A stretch of DNA of 64,000 nt, taken from Xylophilus sp042867185 (GTDB taxonomy: Bacteria; Pseudomonadota; Gammaproteobacteria; Burkholderiales; Burkholderiaceae_C). The translations under genes and the position numbers were made by a program. Location of the stretch: positions 30,463 to 94,462 of the forward strand of contig JBHZQV010000019.1 of assembly GCA_042867185.1 (NCBI GenBank). Direction: 5' to 3'. Shown here one piece after another: positions 8,778-16,776 of the stretch (its first letter is position 1; each line of letters opens with the position of its first letter). Below the pieces are notes generated by a model that made no database searches, was not told the DNA's origin, and worked only from the letters and a program-made list of their open reading frames with translations.

Positions 8778-11249
8778 TCATGGCGCGGGGCACTCGGGTG
8801 GGGCGGCGCACGGCCGCGGTTCTGGGCCGGTCTCCACATGCCACCACGGCGGCAGCAGCGCGCGCACCTTCTTCTGGGCGAACCGGTCGTCCATCAGCCA
8901 TACCGTGCCCCGGTCCTCGGCCGAGCGGATCACCCGGCCGGCGGCCTGCGTCACCTTCTGCAGGCCGGGGTAGAGGTAGGTGTAGTCGTAGCCCTGGCCC
9001 GCGCCGATGCGGGCGTCGAGCGTCCGGCGCAGCCGCTCGTTGACCGGGTTCACCTGCGGCAGGCCCAGCGTGGCGATGAAGGCGCCGATCAGCCGGTCGC
9101 CCGGCAGGTCGATGCCCTCGCCGAACACGCCGCCCAGCACCGCGAAGCCGATGCCCCGCCCGCCAGGTGCGAAGCGCGCCAGGAAGGCGTCGCGCTCCGG
9201 CTCGCCCATGCTGCGCGACTGCTCCCAGACGGGGATGTCCGGGTGCCGCGCGCGCAGCCGGTCAGCCGCGCGGCGCAGGTAGTCGAAGCTGCTGAAGAAG
9301 GCCAGGTAGTTGCCCGGCGCCTCGGCGTACTGCGCGGCGACCAGGTCGCCCACCGCACCCAGCGACGACGCGCGGTGCTGCCAGCGGGTGGAGATGTGCG
9401 GCGCGATCCGCACCCGCAGCTGCAGGGCCGTATAGGGCGACGGGATGTCGACCGACACCGTCGCGTCGGGCAGGCCGAGCATTTCGCGGTGGTAGCCGGC
9501 CGGCCGCAGCGTGGCGGAGAACAGCGTGGCGGCATGCGCCGCGGCGAAGCGCGGCGCGAGGAAGCCGGCCGGCACCAGGTTGCGGATGTGCAGCCGCACG
9601 CGCTTGCCGTCGGCCTGGCACACCGCGTCGAACATCGAATGGTCGCCGAAGCTGTCGGCCCGCTTGCCGAAATCGAGCAGCTCGAACCAGAAGCGCTGCA
9701 GCGTGTCGTCGGGGCCGGCCGCGGGCTGCGCGACCAGCGCCTCGCCCACCGCGGCGGCGCAGTCGTGCAGGGCGCGCAGGAAGGCGGGCGGAATGCCGTC
9801 GGGGAAATCGCGGCGGGCGCCAGCGGCGGCCGCTTCGGGCGCCAGCGCCTTCCAGGCCCGGCGCAGCCGCTCCAGGGGCGACCTGAGCGCCGCCGGCGCC
9901 GCCCGCCGGGCCTCGGCGAACAGCAGCGGATCGAGCGTGGCCGAGTACATGCCGCGCGCCCGCTCGACCAGGTTGTGCGCCTCGTCGACCAGCAGGCCGC
10001 TGCGCCAGCCCGCCTCGGTGGAGAGGGCGAACAGCATCGCGCTGCCGTCGAACCAGTGGTTGACGTCGCCCACCACCACGTCGCACCAGCGGGCCATCTC
10101 CTGGCCCAGGTAGTAGGGGCAGACGTCGTGCGCCAGGGCGATGCTGCGCAGCGCGGCGCGGCCCAGCGGCCCCGCGGCCTGCGCGGCGGCTGCACGCGCC
10201 GCCGGCAGCCGGTCGTAGAAGCCGCGGGCCAGCGGGCAGGATTCGCCGTTGCAGGCGCGCTCGGGGTATTCGCAGGCCTTGTCGCGTGCCACCAGTTCCA
10301 GCACCCGCAGCGGCAGCGGGGCGGTGGGGGCGGCATCGGCGGCGCAGGCAGTGGGCGCAACAGCGGAAGAACCGGCGGCAGCGGCAGCGGCAGCGGGTGC
10401 GGCGGCGGTGGCCAGCCGCGCCAGGGCGTCGAGCGCCACCTGGCGGCCCGAGGTGCGCGCGGTGAGGAAGAACACCCGGTCGAGCCCCGGCCGGGCATCG
10501 CCCTGCGGCACGCACGCCTTGAGCGCCGGGAACAGCGTCGCCACCGTCTTGCCGATGCCGGTGGGCGCCTGGGCCAGCAGGCTGCGCCCGCCGCGCTGGC
10601 TGCGGTAGACGGCTTCGGCCAGCGGGCGCTGGCCGGGCCGGAAACCGGCGAACGGAAACGGCAGCGCCCCCAGGGCCGCGTCGCGCGCCGCACGGTGGGC
10701 GATCTCCTGGCACGCCCACGCCACGAAGGCGGCGCAGCGCGCCTCGAACCGGGCCTGCAGGGTGGCCGCGTCGTACGGCTGCGTCAGCACCGTCTCGGCA
10801 CCGGAGCCGATGTCGTAATAGACCAGGGCCAGTTCGATGCCCGGCAGCCCGCGCGATTCGCACAGGAGCCAGCCGTACACCTCGGCCTGCGCCCAGTGCA
10901 GCAGCCGCTGGTGGGCCGGCTGGCGCGCCAGGTCGCCGCGGTGGGTCTTGATCTCTTCGAGCCGGTGGGCCGCCGGGTCGTAGCCGTCGGCCCGGCCCCG
11001 CACCCGCAACGGCCCCCAGGTGCCCGACAGCGACACCTCGCGCTCGTAGCCGGCCGGGCGCCGCGCGGTCACCGCCGTGTGGCCGGCGATGCCCTCCTGC
11101 GCCGAGGGCGAGGGGTTGAACCGCTGATCGAGGTCGCCCGCCCGGGCGGTGAAGTCGCAGAGCGTGCGCACCGCCACGGTGAACGACGCGGGCGGTACGG
11201 GCGACACGGCCGGCATGGGCGGTGCGGGGGTGTCGGCGGCGGCGTCCAT
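8778..11249 (-). CDS. DinG/XPD-type DNA helicase with N-terminal PD-(D/E)XK nuclease-like domain
   Basis: An 823-residue protein. Residues 60-130 carry the motif series of a RecB/Cas4-type nuclease: Asp88 (GRADGYD), Glu99-Ile-Lys101 (LEEIKTH) and QxxxY (121-125). Then comes an SF2 helicase of the XPD/DinG family with Walker A APTGIGKT (about 228-235), cysteines able to hold a 4Fe-4S cluster (CEYPERAC, ESCP, DVCPYY), the DEAH box (LLVDEAHNL), and motifs V/VI near the end (GRVIRSAEDRG). It probably unwinds and processes damaged or invading DNA. The frame is open to 11375, but the Met at 11249 precedes the conserved region. It is a single gene with no partner. Confidence 0.85.
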   Translation of the reverse strand: MDAAADTPAPPMPAVSPVPPASFTVAVRTLCDFTARAGDLDQRFNPSPSAQEGIAGHTAVTARRPAGYEREVSLSGTWGPLRVRGRADGYDPAAHRLEEIKTHRGDLARQPAHQRLLHWAQAEVYGWLLCESRGLPGIELALVYYDIGSGAETVLTQPYDAATLQARFEARCAAFVAWACQEIAHRAARDAALGALPFPFAGFRPGQRPLAEAVYRSQRGGRSLLAQAPTGIGKTVATLFPALKACVPQGDARPGLDRVFFLTARTSGRQVALDALARLATAAAPAAAAAAAGSSAVAPTACAADAAPTAPLPLRVLELVARDKACEYPERACNGESCPLARGFYDRLPAARAAAAQAAGPLGRAALRSIALAHDVCPYYLGQEMARWCDVVVGDVNHWFDGSAMLFALSTEAGWRSGLLVDEAHNLVERARGMYSATLDPLLFAEARRAAPAALRSPLERLRRAWKALAPEAAAAGARRDFPDGIPPAFLRALHDCAAAVGEALVAQPAAGPDDTLQRFWFELLDFGKRADSFGDHSMFDAVCQADGKRVRLHIRNLVPAGFLAPRFAAAHAATLFSATLRPAGYHREMLGLPDATVSVDIPSPYTALQLRVRIAPHISTRWQHRASSLGAVGDLVAAQYAEAPGNYLAFFSSFDYLRRAADRLRARHPDIPVWEQSRSMGEPERDAFLARFAPGGRGIGFAVLGGVFGEGIDLPGDRLIGAFIATLGLPQVNPVNERLRRTLDARIGAGQGYDYTYLYPGLQKVTQAAGRVIRSAEDRGTVWLMDDRFAQKKVRALLPPWWHVETGPEPRPCAAPPECPAP

Positions 11250-11416
11250 CGGGGGGCATCGTAGCGGCGGTGGCGGGCCGGCACCGGCGTCCGGGCATTC
11301 GGCGGTGCCGGCGGCGGACCGGTGCGCGCGGCCCTGCTGCCGCGACGGCCTCCACGTCACCGAACCTACACGCACCGTTCACACAATGGCGGCTCCATCC
11401 TCAAGAGACAAACACC

Positions 11417-12802
11417 ATGCCCGCTACCACGCCGCCCCCGCCCCTGCGCCTTCTCGTCTCCGCCGCCGCCGCCGCGCTGCTGGCCACCGCCTGCGGCGGG
11501 GGCGACGGCGGATCGACCCTGCCCACGCTCGACGGCGCCATGCCGCTGGTGATCGGCCACCGCGGCCTGCCGGGCCTGTTCCCCGAGGAAACCCAGCGCG
11601 CCTACGAGGCCGCGGCCGATGCCGGCGCCGATTCGCTCGAACTCGACCTGCACCTGACCCGCGACTGCGTGCTGGTGGCGCGCCACAACCCCTGGCTCTC
11701 CGACAACACCAACGTCGCCGATGTCGCCAAGACCAACGCCTCGGTCGCGGCCCGCAAGCGCACCGTGCCCGGCCGGCTGGTCAACGTGCCCTACGACGCC
11801 AAGGTGTTCGGCGGCCCGGCCCAGTACCTGACCGACCTGACCGACCCGGCCGATCCGAAGTCGGTGCTGAAATCCCTGGTGGTCGACGGCGAGGACCATA
11901 CCGGCGACTGGTCCGTCACCGACTTCACCATGGCCGAGCTGCGCACCCTGATCGCCGGCACCACCTACGACGCCCGCACCGAGCGCCCCACCGACCTCAA
12001 CGGCAAGCTGCCGATCGTCAGCTTCCAGGAGGTGATCGCCATCGCCCGCGCCAGGAGCGCCGCCACCGGCCGCACCATCTCCGTCTACCCCGAGACCAAG
12101 AACCCGGTCTGGAACAACGCGCAGGCGATCGCCAACGGCTGCGGCCCGGCCGGCAGCCGGCCGCTGGAAGACGCGCTGCTGAAGTCGCTCGACGACAACG
12201 GCCTCAACACCCGCGGCGCGGCGGTGTTCGTGCAGAGCTTCGACCCGGCCAGCCTCAAGTACCTGCGCAGCGCCGGCCTGCAGGCGCGGGCGGTGCAGCT
12301 GGTCGACGGCAACGCGGTCGACTACCGCACCGGCGCGCTGATCTACGAAGCCAGCAACTCCGACCACTTCGTCTCGGCCCGGCCCTACAGCTGGATGCTG
12401 GCCGGCGACACCCGGTATTTCGGCGCGATGCTCACCCCCGCGGGCCTGGCCGAGATCAGGGCCTATGCCGACGGCATCGGCCCCTGGAAGCCGCAGGTCA
12501 TGGCCTGGAAGATGTCGCCCTTCAAGGACCGCAACGCCGACGGCACGGCGTACACCGCGTCGCTGGCCGACGTGAACAGCGTCACCCCCACCGCGCTGAT
12601 CGGCGACGCCCACCGCGCCGGCCTGATCGTGCACACCTTCACCTTCCGCAACGAGCGCCGCTACCTGCCCGGCCTCTACAACGGCGACCCGGCGGCCGAA
12701 TACAAGGATTTCTTCCGCGCGGGCATCGACGGCGTGTTCAGCGACTTCGCCGGCACCGCGGTGGCGGCCCGGGCGGACTGGCTGCGCGAAGCGGGGCGCT
12801 GA
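11417..12802 (+). CDS. Glycerophosphodiester phosphodiesterase lipoprotein (GlpQ-like)
   Basis: This periplasmic enzyme cleaves glycerophosphodiesters to glycerol-3-phosphate and an alcohol. The lipoprotein signal is clear: a basic/hydrophobic stretch and lipobox LATAC near residue 26, followed by GGGDGG. The catalytic family motifs are IGHRGLPGLFPEET (His-Arg) and DSLELDLHLTRD (Glu and Asp metal ligands), then a second His in VARHNPWL and ETKNP further on. It is 461 residues long, in the range of the long GlpQ branch. The start at 11417 is the only one giving a signal peptide. No glpT or ugp transport genes are nearby. Confidence 0.9.
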   Translation: MPATTPPPPLRLLVSAAAAALLATACGGGDGGSTLPTLDGAMPLVIGHRGLPGLFPEETQRAYEAAADAGADSLELDLHLTRDCVLVARHNPWLSDNTNVADVAKTNASVAARKRTVPGRLVNVPYDAKVFGGPAQYLTDLTDPADPKSVLKSLVVDGEDHTGDWSVTDFTMAELRTLIAGTTYDARTERPTDLNGKLPIVSFQEVIAIARARSAATGRTISVYPETKNPVWNNAQAIANGCGPAGSRPLEDALLKSLDDNGLNTRGAAVFVQSFDPASLKYLRSAGLQARAVQLVDGNAVDYRTGALIYEASNSDHFVSARPYSWMLAGDTRYFGAMLTPAGLAEIRAYADGIGPWKPQVMAWKMSPFKDRNADGTAYTASLADVNSVTPTALIGDAHRAGLIVHTFTFRNERRYLPGLYNGDPAAEYKDFFRAGIDGVFSDFAGTAVAARADWLREAGR

Positions 12803-12861
12803 GGGCAGAGGCGGCATCGCGCGCAAGATTCGGTCGACTGATCGGTCTTGACGCCAGGCGT

Positions 12862-13239
12862 TTATAAAAACGCGACCCCAATGCGATCCACCGTTAAAGA
12901 AACCATCTTGCCTTTCAAATAGCCGAATTCGGTGGCGAGAACATCGTCTTTGAATAGCAACCCACCGGCATCGAAGTATGAATTTACTATCCTGCCCCGA
13001 ATTTCATAAGCGAAACCTTTCCCTGTTTTGATGAAATTCGGCTTGTCGATGCCGGTCAACTCCACGACGCGATATTCATCCAAAACAATCAGTTCCAATT
13101 CGATCGGGTAAATCTTGTTCGGTTCCAGTCGATAGGGGCAAATGCTTGCGAAGCAATTCAACTCGACGCCCTGTATCAGAAGATCGACATCTTCTTCAAC
13201 TTCCTTGTTGAGGCGCGTTACCTGTGCTTTGTATATCAC
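12862..13239 (-). CDS. Hypothetical protein in toxin/immunity island
   Basis: A 125-residue protein, AT-richer than its surroundings, with a GTG start. It has no signal peptide or membrane segment; alternation of acidic and hydrophobic residues suggests a beta-rich fold. I do not recognise the family. Its GTG overlaps the stop of the decayed upstream frame as GTGA, so it was once translated as the second gene of a pair. Its place at the end of a polymorphic-toxin cassette makes an accessory or orphan immunity role plausible, but that is inference. Confidence 0.65.
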   Translation of the reverse strand: MIYKAQVTRLNKEVEEDVDLLIQGVELNCFASICPYRLEPNKIYPIELELIVLDEYRVVELTGIDKPNFIKTGKGFAYEIRGRIVNSYFDAGGLLFKDDVLATEFGYLKGKMVSLTVDRIGVAFL

Positions 13240-13532
13240 GTTATTGACCCAATAAGCTTTACTTTTGTCAACGCTTTATAGTTTTCCGGGCAGATGAGGT
13301 TAAAAACTTCATTGTACTTGTTTATATTAATTGTCCCTCAAGAAGAGTGGCAATAAACACTGGTTTTGCTCTATCTATAAGCTCGTAAAGGCAACGAAAT
13401 TCATTGAGTTTCTATTCCCATTAATTCTCGCCAATTTTCCAGCTGATATTCAGGAATGAGTGCCAGTTCGAAACTCGGGAACTCGTTTGAGCGGCTCGTC
13501 ATATCACCGCATCGGCAAGCAAATTTAGACAT
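13236..13532 (-). pseudogene. Frameshifted remnant of a small, possibly immunity, gene
   Basis: Starting at ATG 13532, after a CAGGGA ribosome-binding site, the frame reads MSKFACRCGDMTSRSNEF and continues for 43 codons to a TGA at 13401. Without that stop, a +1 shift continues as NEFRCLYELIDRAKPVFIA to about 13320, and a further shift gives KYNEVFNLICPENYKAL to TGA 13236. Joined, they make about 99 residues of normal protein-like composition ending in a GTGA overlap with the next gene. The short Cys-containing N terminus recalls small immunity-type proteins found behind toxins. Two frameshifts indicate decay, or sequencing errors. Confidence 0.5.
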
Positions 13533-13766
13533 AAGTTAGTCCCTGCCTAGGGCCGGCTGTCCGAGTTTTAGTCTGAAAACGATAGCGCGCCGTCACGCGA
13601 TCTGTCTTCCTGGACCAAAAAGTTAACGATTGCTTAAGATCCTCAATGCATGAACGGATTTATTTTTCTGGCGATCAGTTTTTGCAGGTGATTTGAATTT
13701 TTTCATTTGGGATACTTGGCAGGACGGTTCCCGGTACGTTTGAAATTGAATTCGAGAATTGGCTAG
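13533..13766. other. AT-rich stretch without recognisable gene
   Basis: Between the decayed gene and the immunity gene there are about 230 bases, AT-richer than the rest of the window, in which I find no credible reading frame. It contains T/A-rich tracts and could hold a promoter for the minus-strand genes downstream. Confidence 0.5.
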
Positions 13767-13791
13767 CAATCAATCAATCAATCAATCAATC
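13767..13791 (+). repeat. CAAT tetranucleotide repeat at the 3' end of the immunity gene
   Basis: Six perfect CAAT units cover the last codons and the TGA (13778-13780) of the minus-strand immunity gene and run past it. Read on the minus strand it is ATTG repeated, which yields stop codons regularly, so unit loss or gain hardly changes protein length. Confidence 0.85.
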
Positions 13792-14062
13792 GAAAAATTT
13801 TTTCGGATGCAGCCCGTATTTCATATTCGTCGCGATATTTTGGGTATTCCCACTGTGTTCTAGGTGCTGGGCAAAAAAGAACCACTTCGTCAAAAAGAAA
13901 GTCCAACCCTTCAAATTTTTCAATGTCAATTTGTTTTTTGTCGAAATTAAAATTCCATATTGTTTCGAATGTGTCGCAAAATTCCTGCACAGAAATTTGG
14001 TGTTGTAGAAATTTGCTAATTAAGTTTCTGATTTCGGCAAGATTAGTCGTTTTATCGGTCAT
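13778..14062 (-). CDS. Immunity protein of colicin-D-immunity type
   Basis: A 94-residue, acidic, AT-rich gene directly behind the toxin: TAATG joins the toxin stop and this start, so the two are translated together. The pattern (helix with FLQHQISVQEFCDTFE, then an acidic middle, FDEVVLFCPAP and a final helix YEIRAASEKIF) resembles the bacterial self-protective colicin-like immunity family that includes ImmD. Such proteins bind and block the nuclease tip of a cognate toxin. The family call is from recall of the pattern and not from a search. Its low GC is typical of exchangeable immunity genes. Confidence 0.7.
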   Translation of the reverse strand: MTDKTTNLAEIRNLISKFLQHQISVQEFCDTFETIWNFNFDKKQIDIEKFEGLDFLFDEVVLFCPAPRTQWEYPKYRDEYEIRAASEKIFRLID

Positions 14063-15396
14063 TATTTGTCACTCCTGAAGAGGGCGTGTTCTACAGTGCT
14101 ATTTAACTCGTTGACTAGCACTTCAAATTTGCCAATGCTTTTATTGTATACCGCATCGATGGTATACATAAATCGACCTGGTATTCCTTGGGGGTCTGGT
14201 GTGCGTAAGCCTCCCGCTATGGTTTCTCGCACCGAAAGCGGTGTTATATAAGGCCGCGTGACAGCATACTTTTCTTTGACAGATGCAGATAAACGTATTT
14301 CCTTGGAGTCAGTCAGGATTTCCTCAGCCATGGCGCGTTGCGTGACTGGAGACACTTTTGCCGCTTCAGCTTCGAGCAGGCTAGCCTTAGCTGCGGTGAT
14401 CTTTGCTCCATTAACCTCCGCGCTACCCAATCCAGCCAGCTTCTTGATGCCGCCAACAGCGACCCCTTCCACCGGCCAGCCCTGAGCAATCTTGCCGAAC
14501 TCGCTGGTTTGGAAACTGTCGAGTGCATCGGCCACACGGCCCCTGAATCCTTCTGGAGACATTTGCCGTGGTGGAGCAGGGGCATAACCGTCTTTGGGAA
14601 TCATGTCCACCGACGAACTCCCGCCGCCCCCGCCACCGTTCGCTCGCGGTATGAACCTGCCCATGCCGCTGCCAAGCTCGGCCAGTGCTCCGGAGATGAA
14701 GGCTACGGTTGGCACATCGATCGGCGTGTCGAAAACATGGCCAGCGACGCTTCCTCTGGCTCCGCTATTGCCGAAGTCGCGCATTTTGTCGGCACCCACC
14801 GCCAACCGGTAGACCGAGATGGCCTGCCCGACAATCACGAACTTTCGGCCTGCTTCGGTGAAATCGCGCATGGCACTCATCGCCTGTTGATTGCTGCAAG
14901 CTGCCGCGACGATTATTTCTGCATACACCCTGTTTTGCTGCGCTTCCGTCAGCGCGCTGAAGTCGGCATGACGGCCGAACAGCTGGGTTGCGGCCTCTAT
15001 GACCAAAGAGCCGAACGTTTGTCTTTGCGGCTCCAACGCTGTGGATGGCCCACGGCCATTTGCCCTGATGCATTCCTGCTCCGAGCGGAAAGTGAGCATG
15101 CGGGCCAGTCTGACTTGTGAAGCGGCCTCGAACCAACCGATGGACCGGCGAACGGCGTGCTGCCGCAGTTCTTGTGTCATGGCCCGGCCATGACACGACC
15201 AGATCGACTGCGCATCGAACCCGATCGACATGGTGGATGCGGCGTGCAGGATACTGGCACTCAGATCACGCGCAGCGTCTTCGAATGGGCTTCTGCCATT
15301 GTGATCGCTGCTGTGATGCCATTCGCCGCGAGAACTAAACCACGATGGCTCGTCGAATCCCAGTCCATGGGGCTGGGGAGAATGGAAAAGCGCCAT
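14062..15396 (-). CDS. Polymorphic toxin with C-terminal RNase-like domain
   Basis: A 444-residue protein with no signal peptide. Residues 1-130 are of unknown type. Residues 150-245 are amphipathic to hydrophobic, possibly a translocation or membrane region, and a Gly/Ser linker (GGGGGGSSS) sits at 254-262. The final 70-80 residues, starting at about KYAVTRPYITP (377), contain DPQGIPGRF, EVLVNE and EHALF near the end, a layout I associate with small tRNA/RNA-cleaving toxin tips of the BECR type. GC falls from the N-terminal part to the tip and into the immunity gene, the signature of toxin-tip exchange. No secretion apparatus, VgrG, PAAR or Rhs is in the window, so the delivery route is unknown. 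Confidence 0.7.
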   Translation of the reverse strand: MALFHSPQPHGLGFDEPSWFSSRGEWHHSSDHNGRSPFEDAARDLSASILHAASTMSIGFDAQSIWSCHGRAMTQELRQHAVRRSIGWFEAASQVRLARMLTFRSEQECIRANGRGPSTALEPQRQTFGSLVIEAATQLFGRHADFSALTEAQQNRVYAEIIVAAACSNQQAMSAMRDFTEAGRKFVIVGQAISVYRLAVGADKMRDFGNSGARGSVAGHVFDTPIDVPTVAFISGALAELGSGMGRFIPRANGGGGGGSSSVDMIPKDGYAPAPPRQMSPEGFRGRVADALDSFQTSEFGKIAQGWPVEGVAVGGIKKLAGLGSAEVNGAKITAAKASLLEAEAAKVSPVTQRAMAEEILTDSKEIRLSASVKEKYAVTRPYITPLSVRETIAGGLRTPDPQGIPGRFMYTIDAVYNKSIGKFEVLVNELNSTVEHALFRSDK

Positions 15397-15684
15397 GGTG
15401 CAAGCCTTAACCGATTGGCGAAGTCGTAAACGCTTTTATTTTATTGATGGAAAAATAAGCGCATGTCGGTTTTCCAGGAGCATGTTTCGTATCAATTTAT
15501 TGCGGGCCCATAATGCGAAACCGTATGAAGTGCTTATCGGTAGCGTTGACGGAGGAGAGCAAAACAACGAAAGTTTGGCGACGGAGCTTCTCGCGGCCCC
15601 AAGCGACATCGCGAGCCGGCAGAATCGGGGCGTGCGCGCGGCCCTTCGGCCGCCGCGTTTCCTGCGCCCCCTGCGGCGTCGCCC

Positions 15685-16254
15685 ATGTCGCTTACCGAAT
15701 TTTCCGTTTCCGCCCCGGCTGCCGGCCCTGCCGCCATGCCGCCACCCGTCCGCCCGGTCAAGGCCAACGCCCGCTTCATGCGGGCCCACCCGGCGCACTG
15801 GATCGCGCTGGGCTTCGGCTCGGGGCTGAGCCCGGTTGCGCCGGGCACGGCGGGCACGCTCTGGGCCTGGGTGGCGTTCCTGGTGCTGCAGATCTGGTGC
15901 ACGCCCGCCCAGATCGGCTGGCTGATCGCCGCATCGTTGCCGGTGGGCTGGTGGGCCTGCACCGTCACCTCGCGCCACCTGGGCACGGCGGATTCGGGGA
16001 ACATCGTCTGGGACGAGATCGTCGCGTTCTGGGCGGTGCTGTGGCTGGCGATGCCGATGGGGCTGGCGGGGCAGGCGATCGCCTTCGGGCTGTTCCGGTA
16101 CTTCGACGCCGCCAAGCCCGGGCCGGTGGGCTGGGCAGACAAGGTTTTCCACGGCAGCGGCGTGCGGGGCGCCTTCGGCATCCTGTTCGACGACCTGGTG
16201 GCCGCCGGCTGCACGCTGCTGGTGATCGCCGGCTGGCGGTACTACCAGTGGTGA
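15685..16254 (+). CDS. pgpA: Phosphatidylglycerophosphatase A
   Basis: This inner-membrane enzyme dephosphorylates phosphatidylglycerophosphate to phosphatidylglycerol. The signature GFGSGLSPVAPGTAGTL, the acidic WDEIVAFW segment and several hydrophobic helices are present, and the length of 189 residues fits. It overlaps pncC by GTGA. In Burkholderiales the usual upstream neighbour is thiL, which here is displaced 8 kb upstream. About 290 bases of non-coding sequence separate it from the divergent toxin gene. Confidence 0.95.
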   Translation: MSLTEFSVSAPAAGPAAMPPPVRPVKANARFMRAHPAHWIALGFGSGLSPVAPGTAGTLWAWVAFLVLQIWCTPAQIGWLIAASLPVGWWACTVTSRHLGTADSGNIVWDEIVAFWAVLWLAMPMGLAGQAIAFGLFRYFDAAKPGPVGWADKVFHGSGVRGAFGILFDDLVAAGCTLLVIAGWRYYQW

Positions 16255-16751
16255 GCGGCTCCGCCATGCCCGCCGGCTGGCCGGCCGTCGCCGCCCGGCT
16301 GCAGGCCGGCGGCTGGATGCTGGCGACGGCCGAGAGCTGCACCGGCGGCCTGATCGCCGCGGCCTGCACCGACCTGGCCGGCTCCAGCGCCTGGTTCGAG
16401 CGCGGCTTCGTCACCTATTCCAACGCCGCCAAGACCGAGCTGCTGGGCGTGCCGGCCGACCTGATCGCCACCCACGGCGCGGTCAGCGAACCGGTGGCCC
16501 GCGCGATGGCGGCCGGTGCGCTGCGCCACGCCCGGGCCCAGGTGGCGGTCGCGGTGACCGGCGTGGCCGGGCCGGGCGGCGGCAGCGCGGAGAAACCGGT
16601 CGGCACCGTGTGGTTCGGCTTCGCGCTGCCGGGCGGCGCGGTGCAGGCGGAATGCCGGCGTTTCGACGGTGACCGGGCCGCGGTGCGCGCCGCGACGGTC
16701 GCCCATGCGCAAGGGCGGCTGCTGGCGTTGTTGGGCGAGCCGATGCGCTAG
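16251..16751 (+). CDS. pncC: Nicotinamide-nucleotide amidase PncC (CinA C-terminal domain)
   Basis: This protein deamidates nicotinamide mononucleotide to nicotinate mononucleotide in NAD recycling. The hallmark motifs ATAESCTGGLIA, GSSAWFERGFVTYSN, HGAVSEPVA and AVTGVAGPGGGS are clear. It is the stand-alone amidase domain (about 166 residues) without the CinA N-terminal half. I choose GTG 16251 because it forms a GTGA overlap with the pgpA stop; the ATG at 16266 is the alternative and gives 161 residues. Confidence 0.92.
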   Translation: MSGSAMPAGWPAVAARLQAGGWMLATAESCTGGLIAAACTDLAGSSAWFERGFVTYSNAAKTELLGVPADLIATHGAVSEPVARAMAAGALRHARAQVAVAVTGVAGPGGGSAEKPVGTVWFGFALPGGAVQAECRRFDGDRAAVRAATVAHAQGRLLALLGEPMR

Positions 16752-16776
16752 CCGGGAGCACCCCCGGCGCTGCCGC

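Noticed and set aside
14338..15120. 260-codon plus-strand frame within the toxin region
   Set aside because: No ribosome site, no domain, and overlaps the toxin gene, which has coherent structure and an immunity partner.
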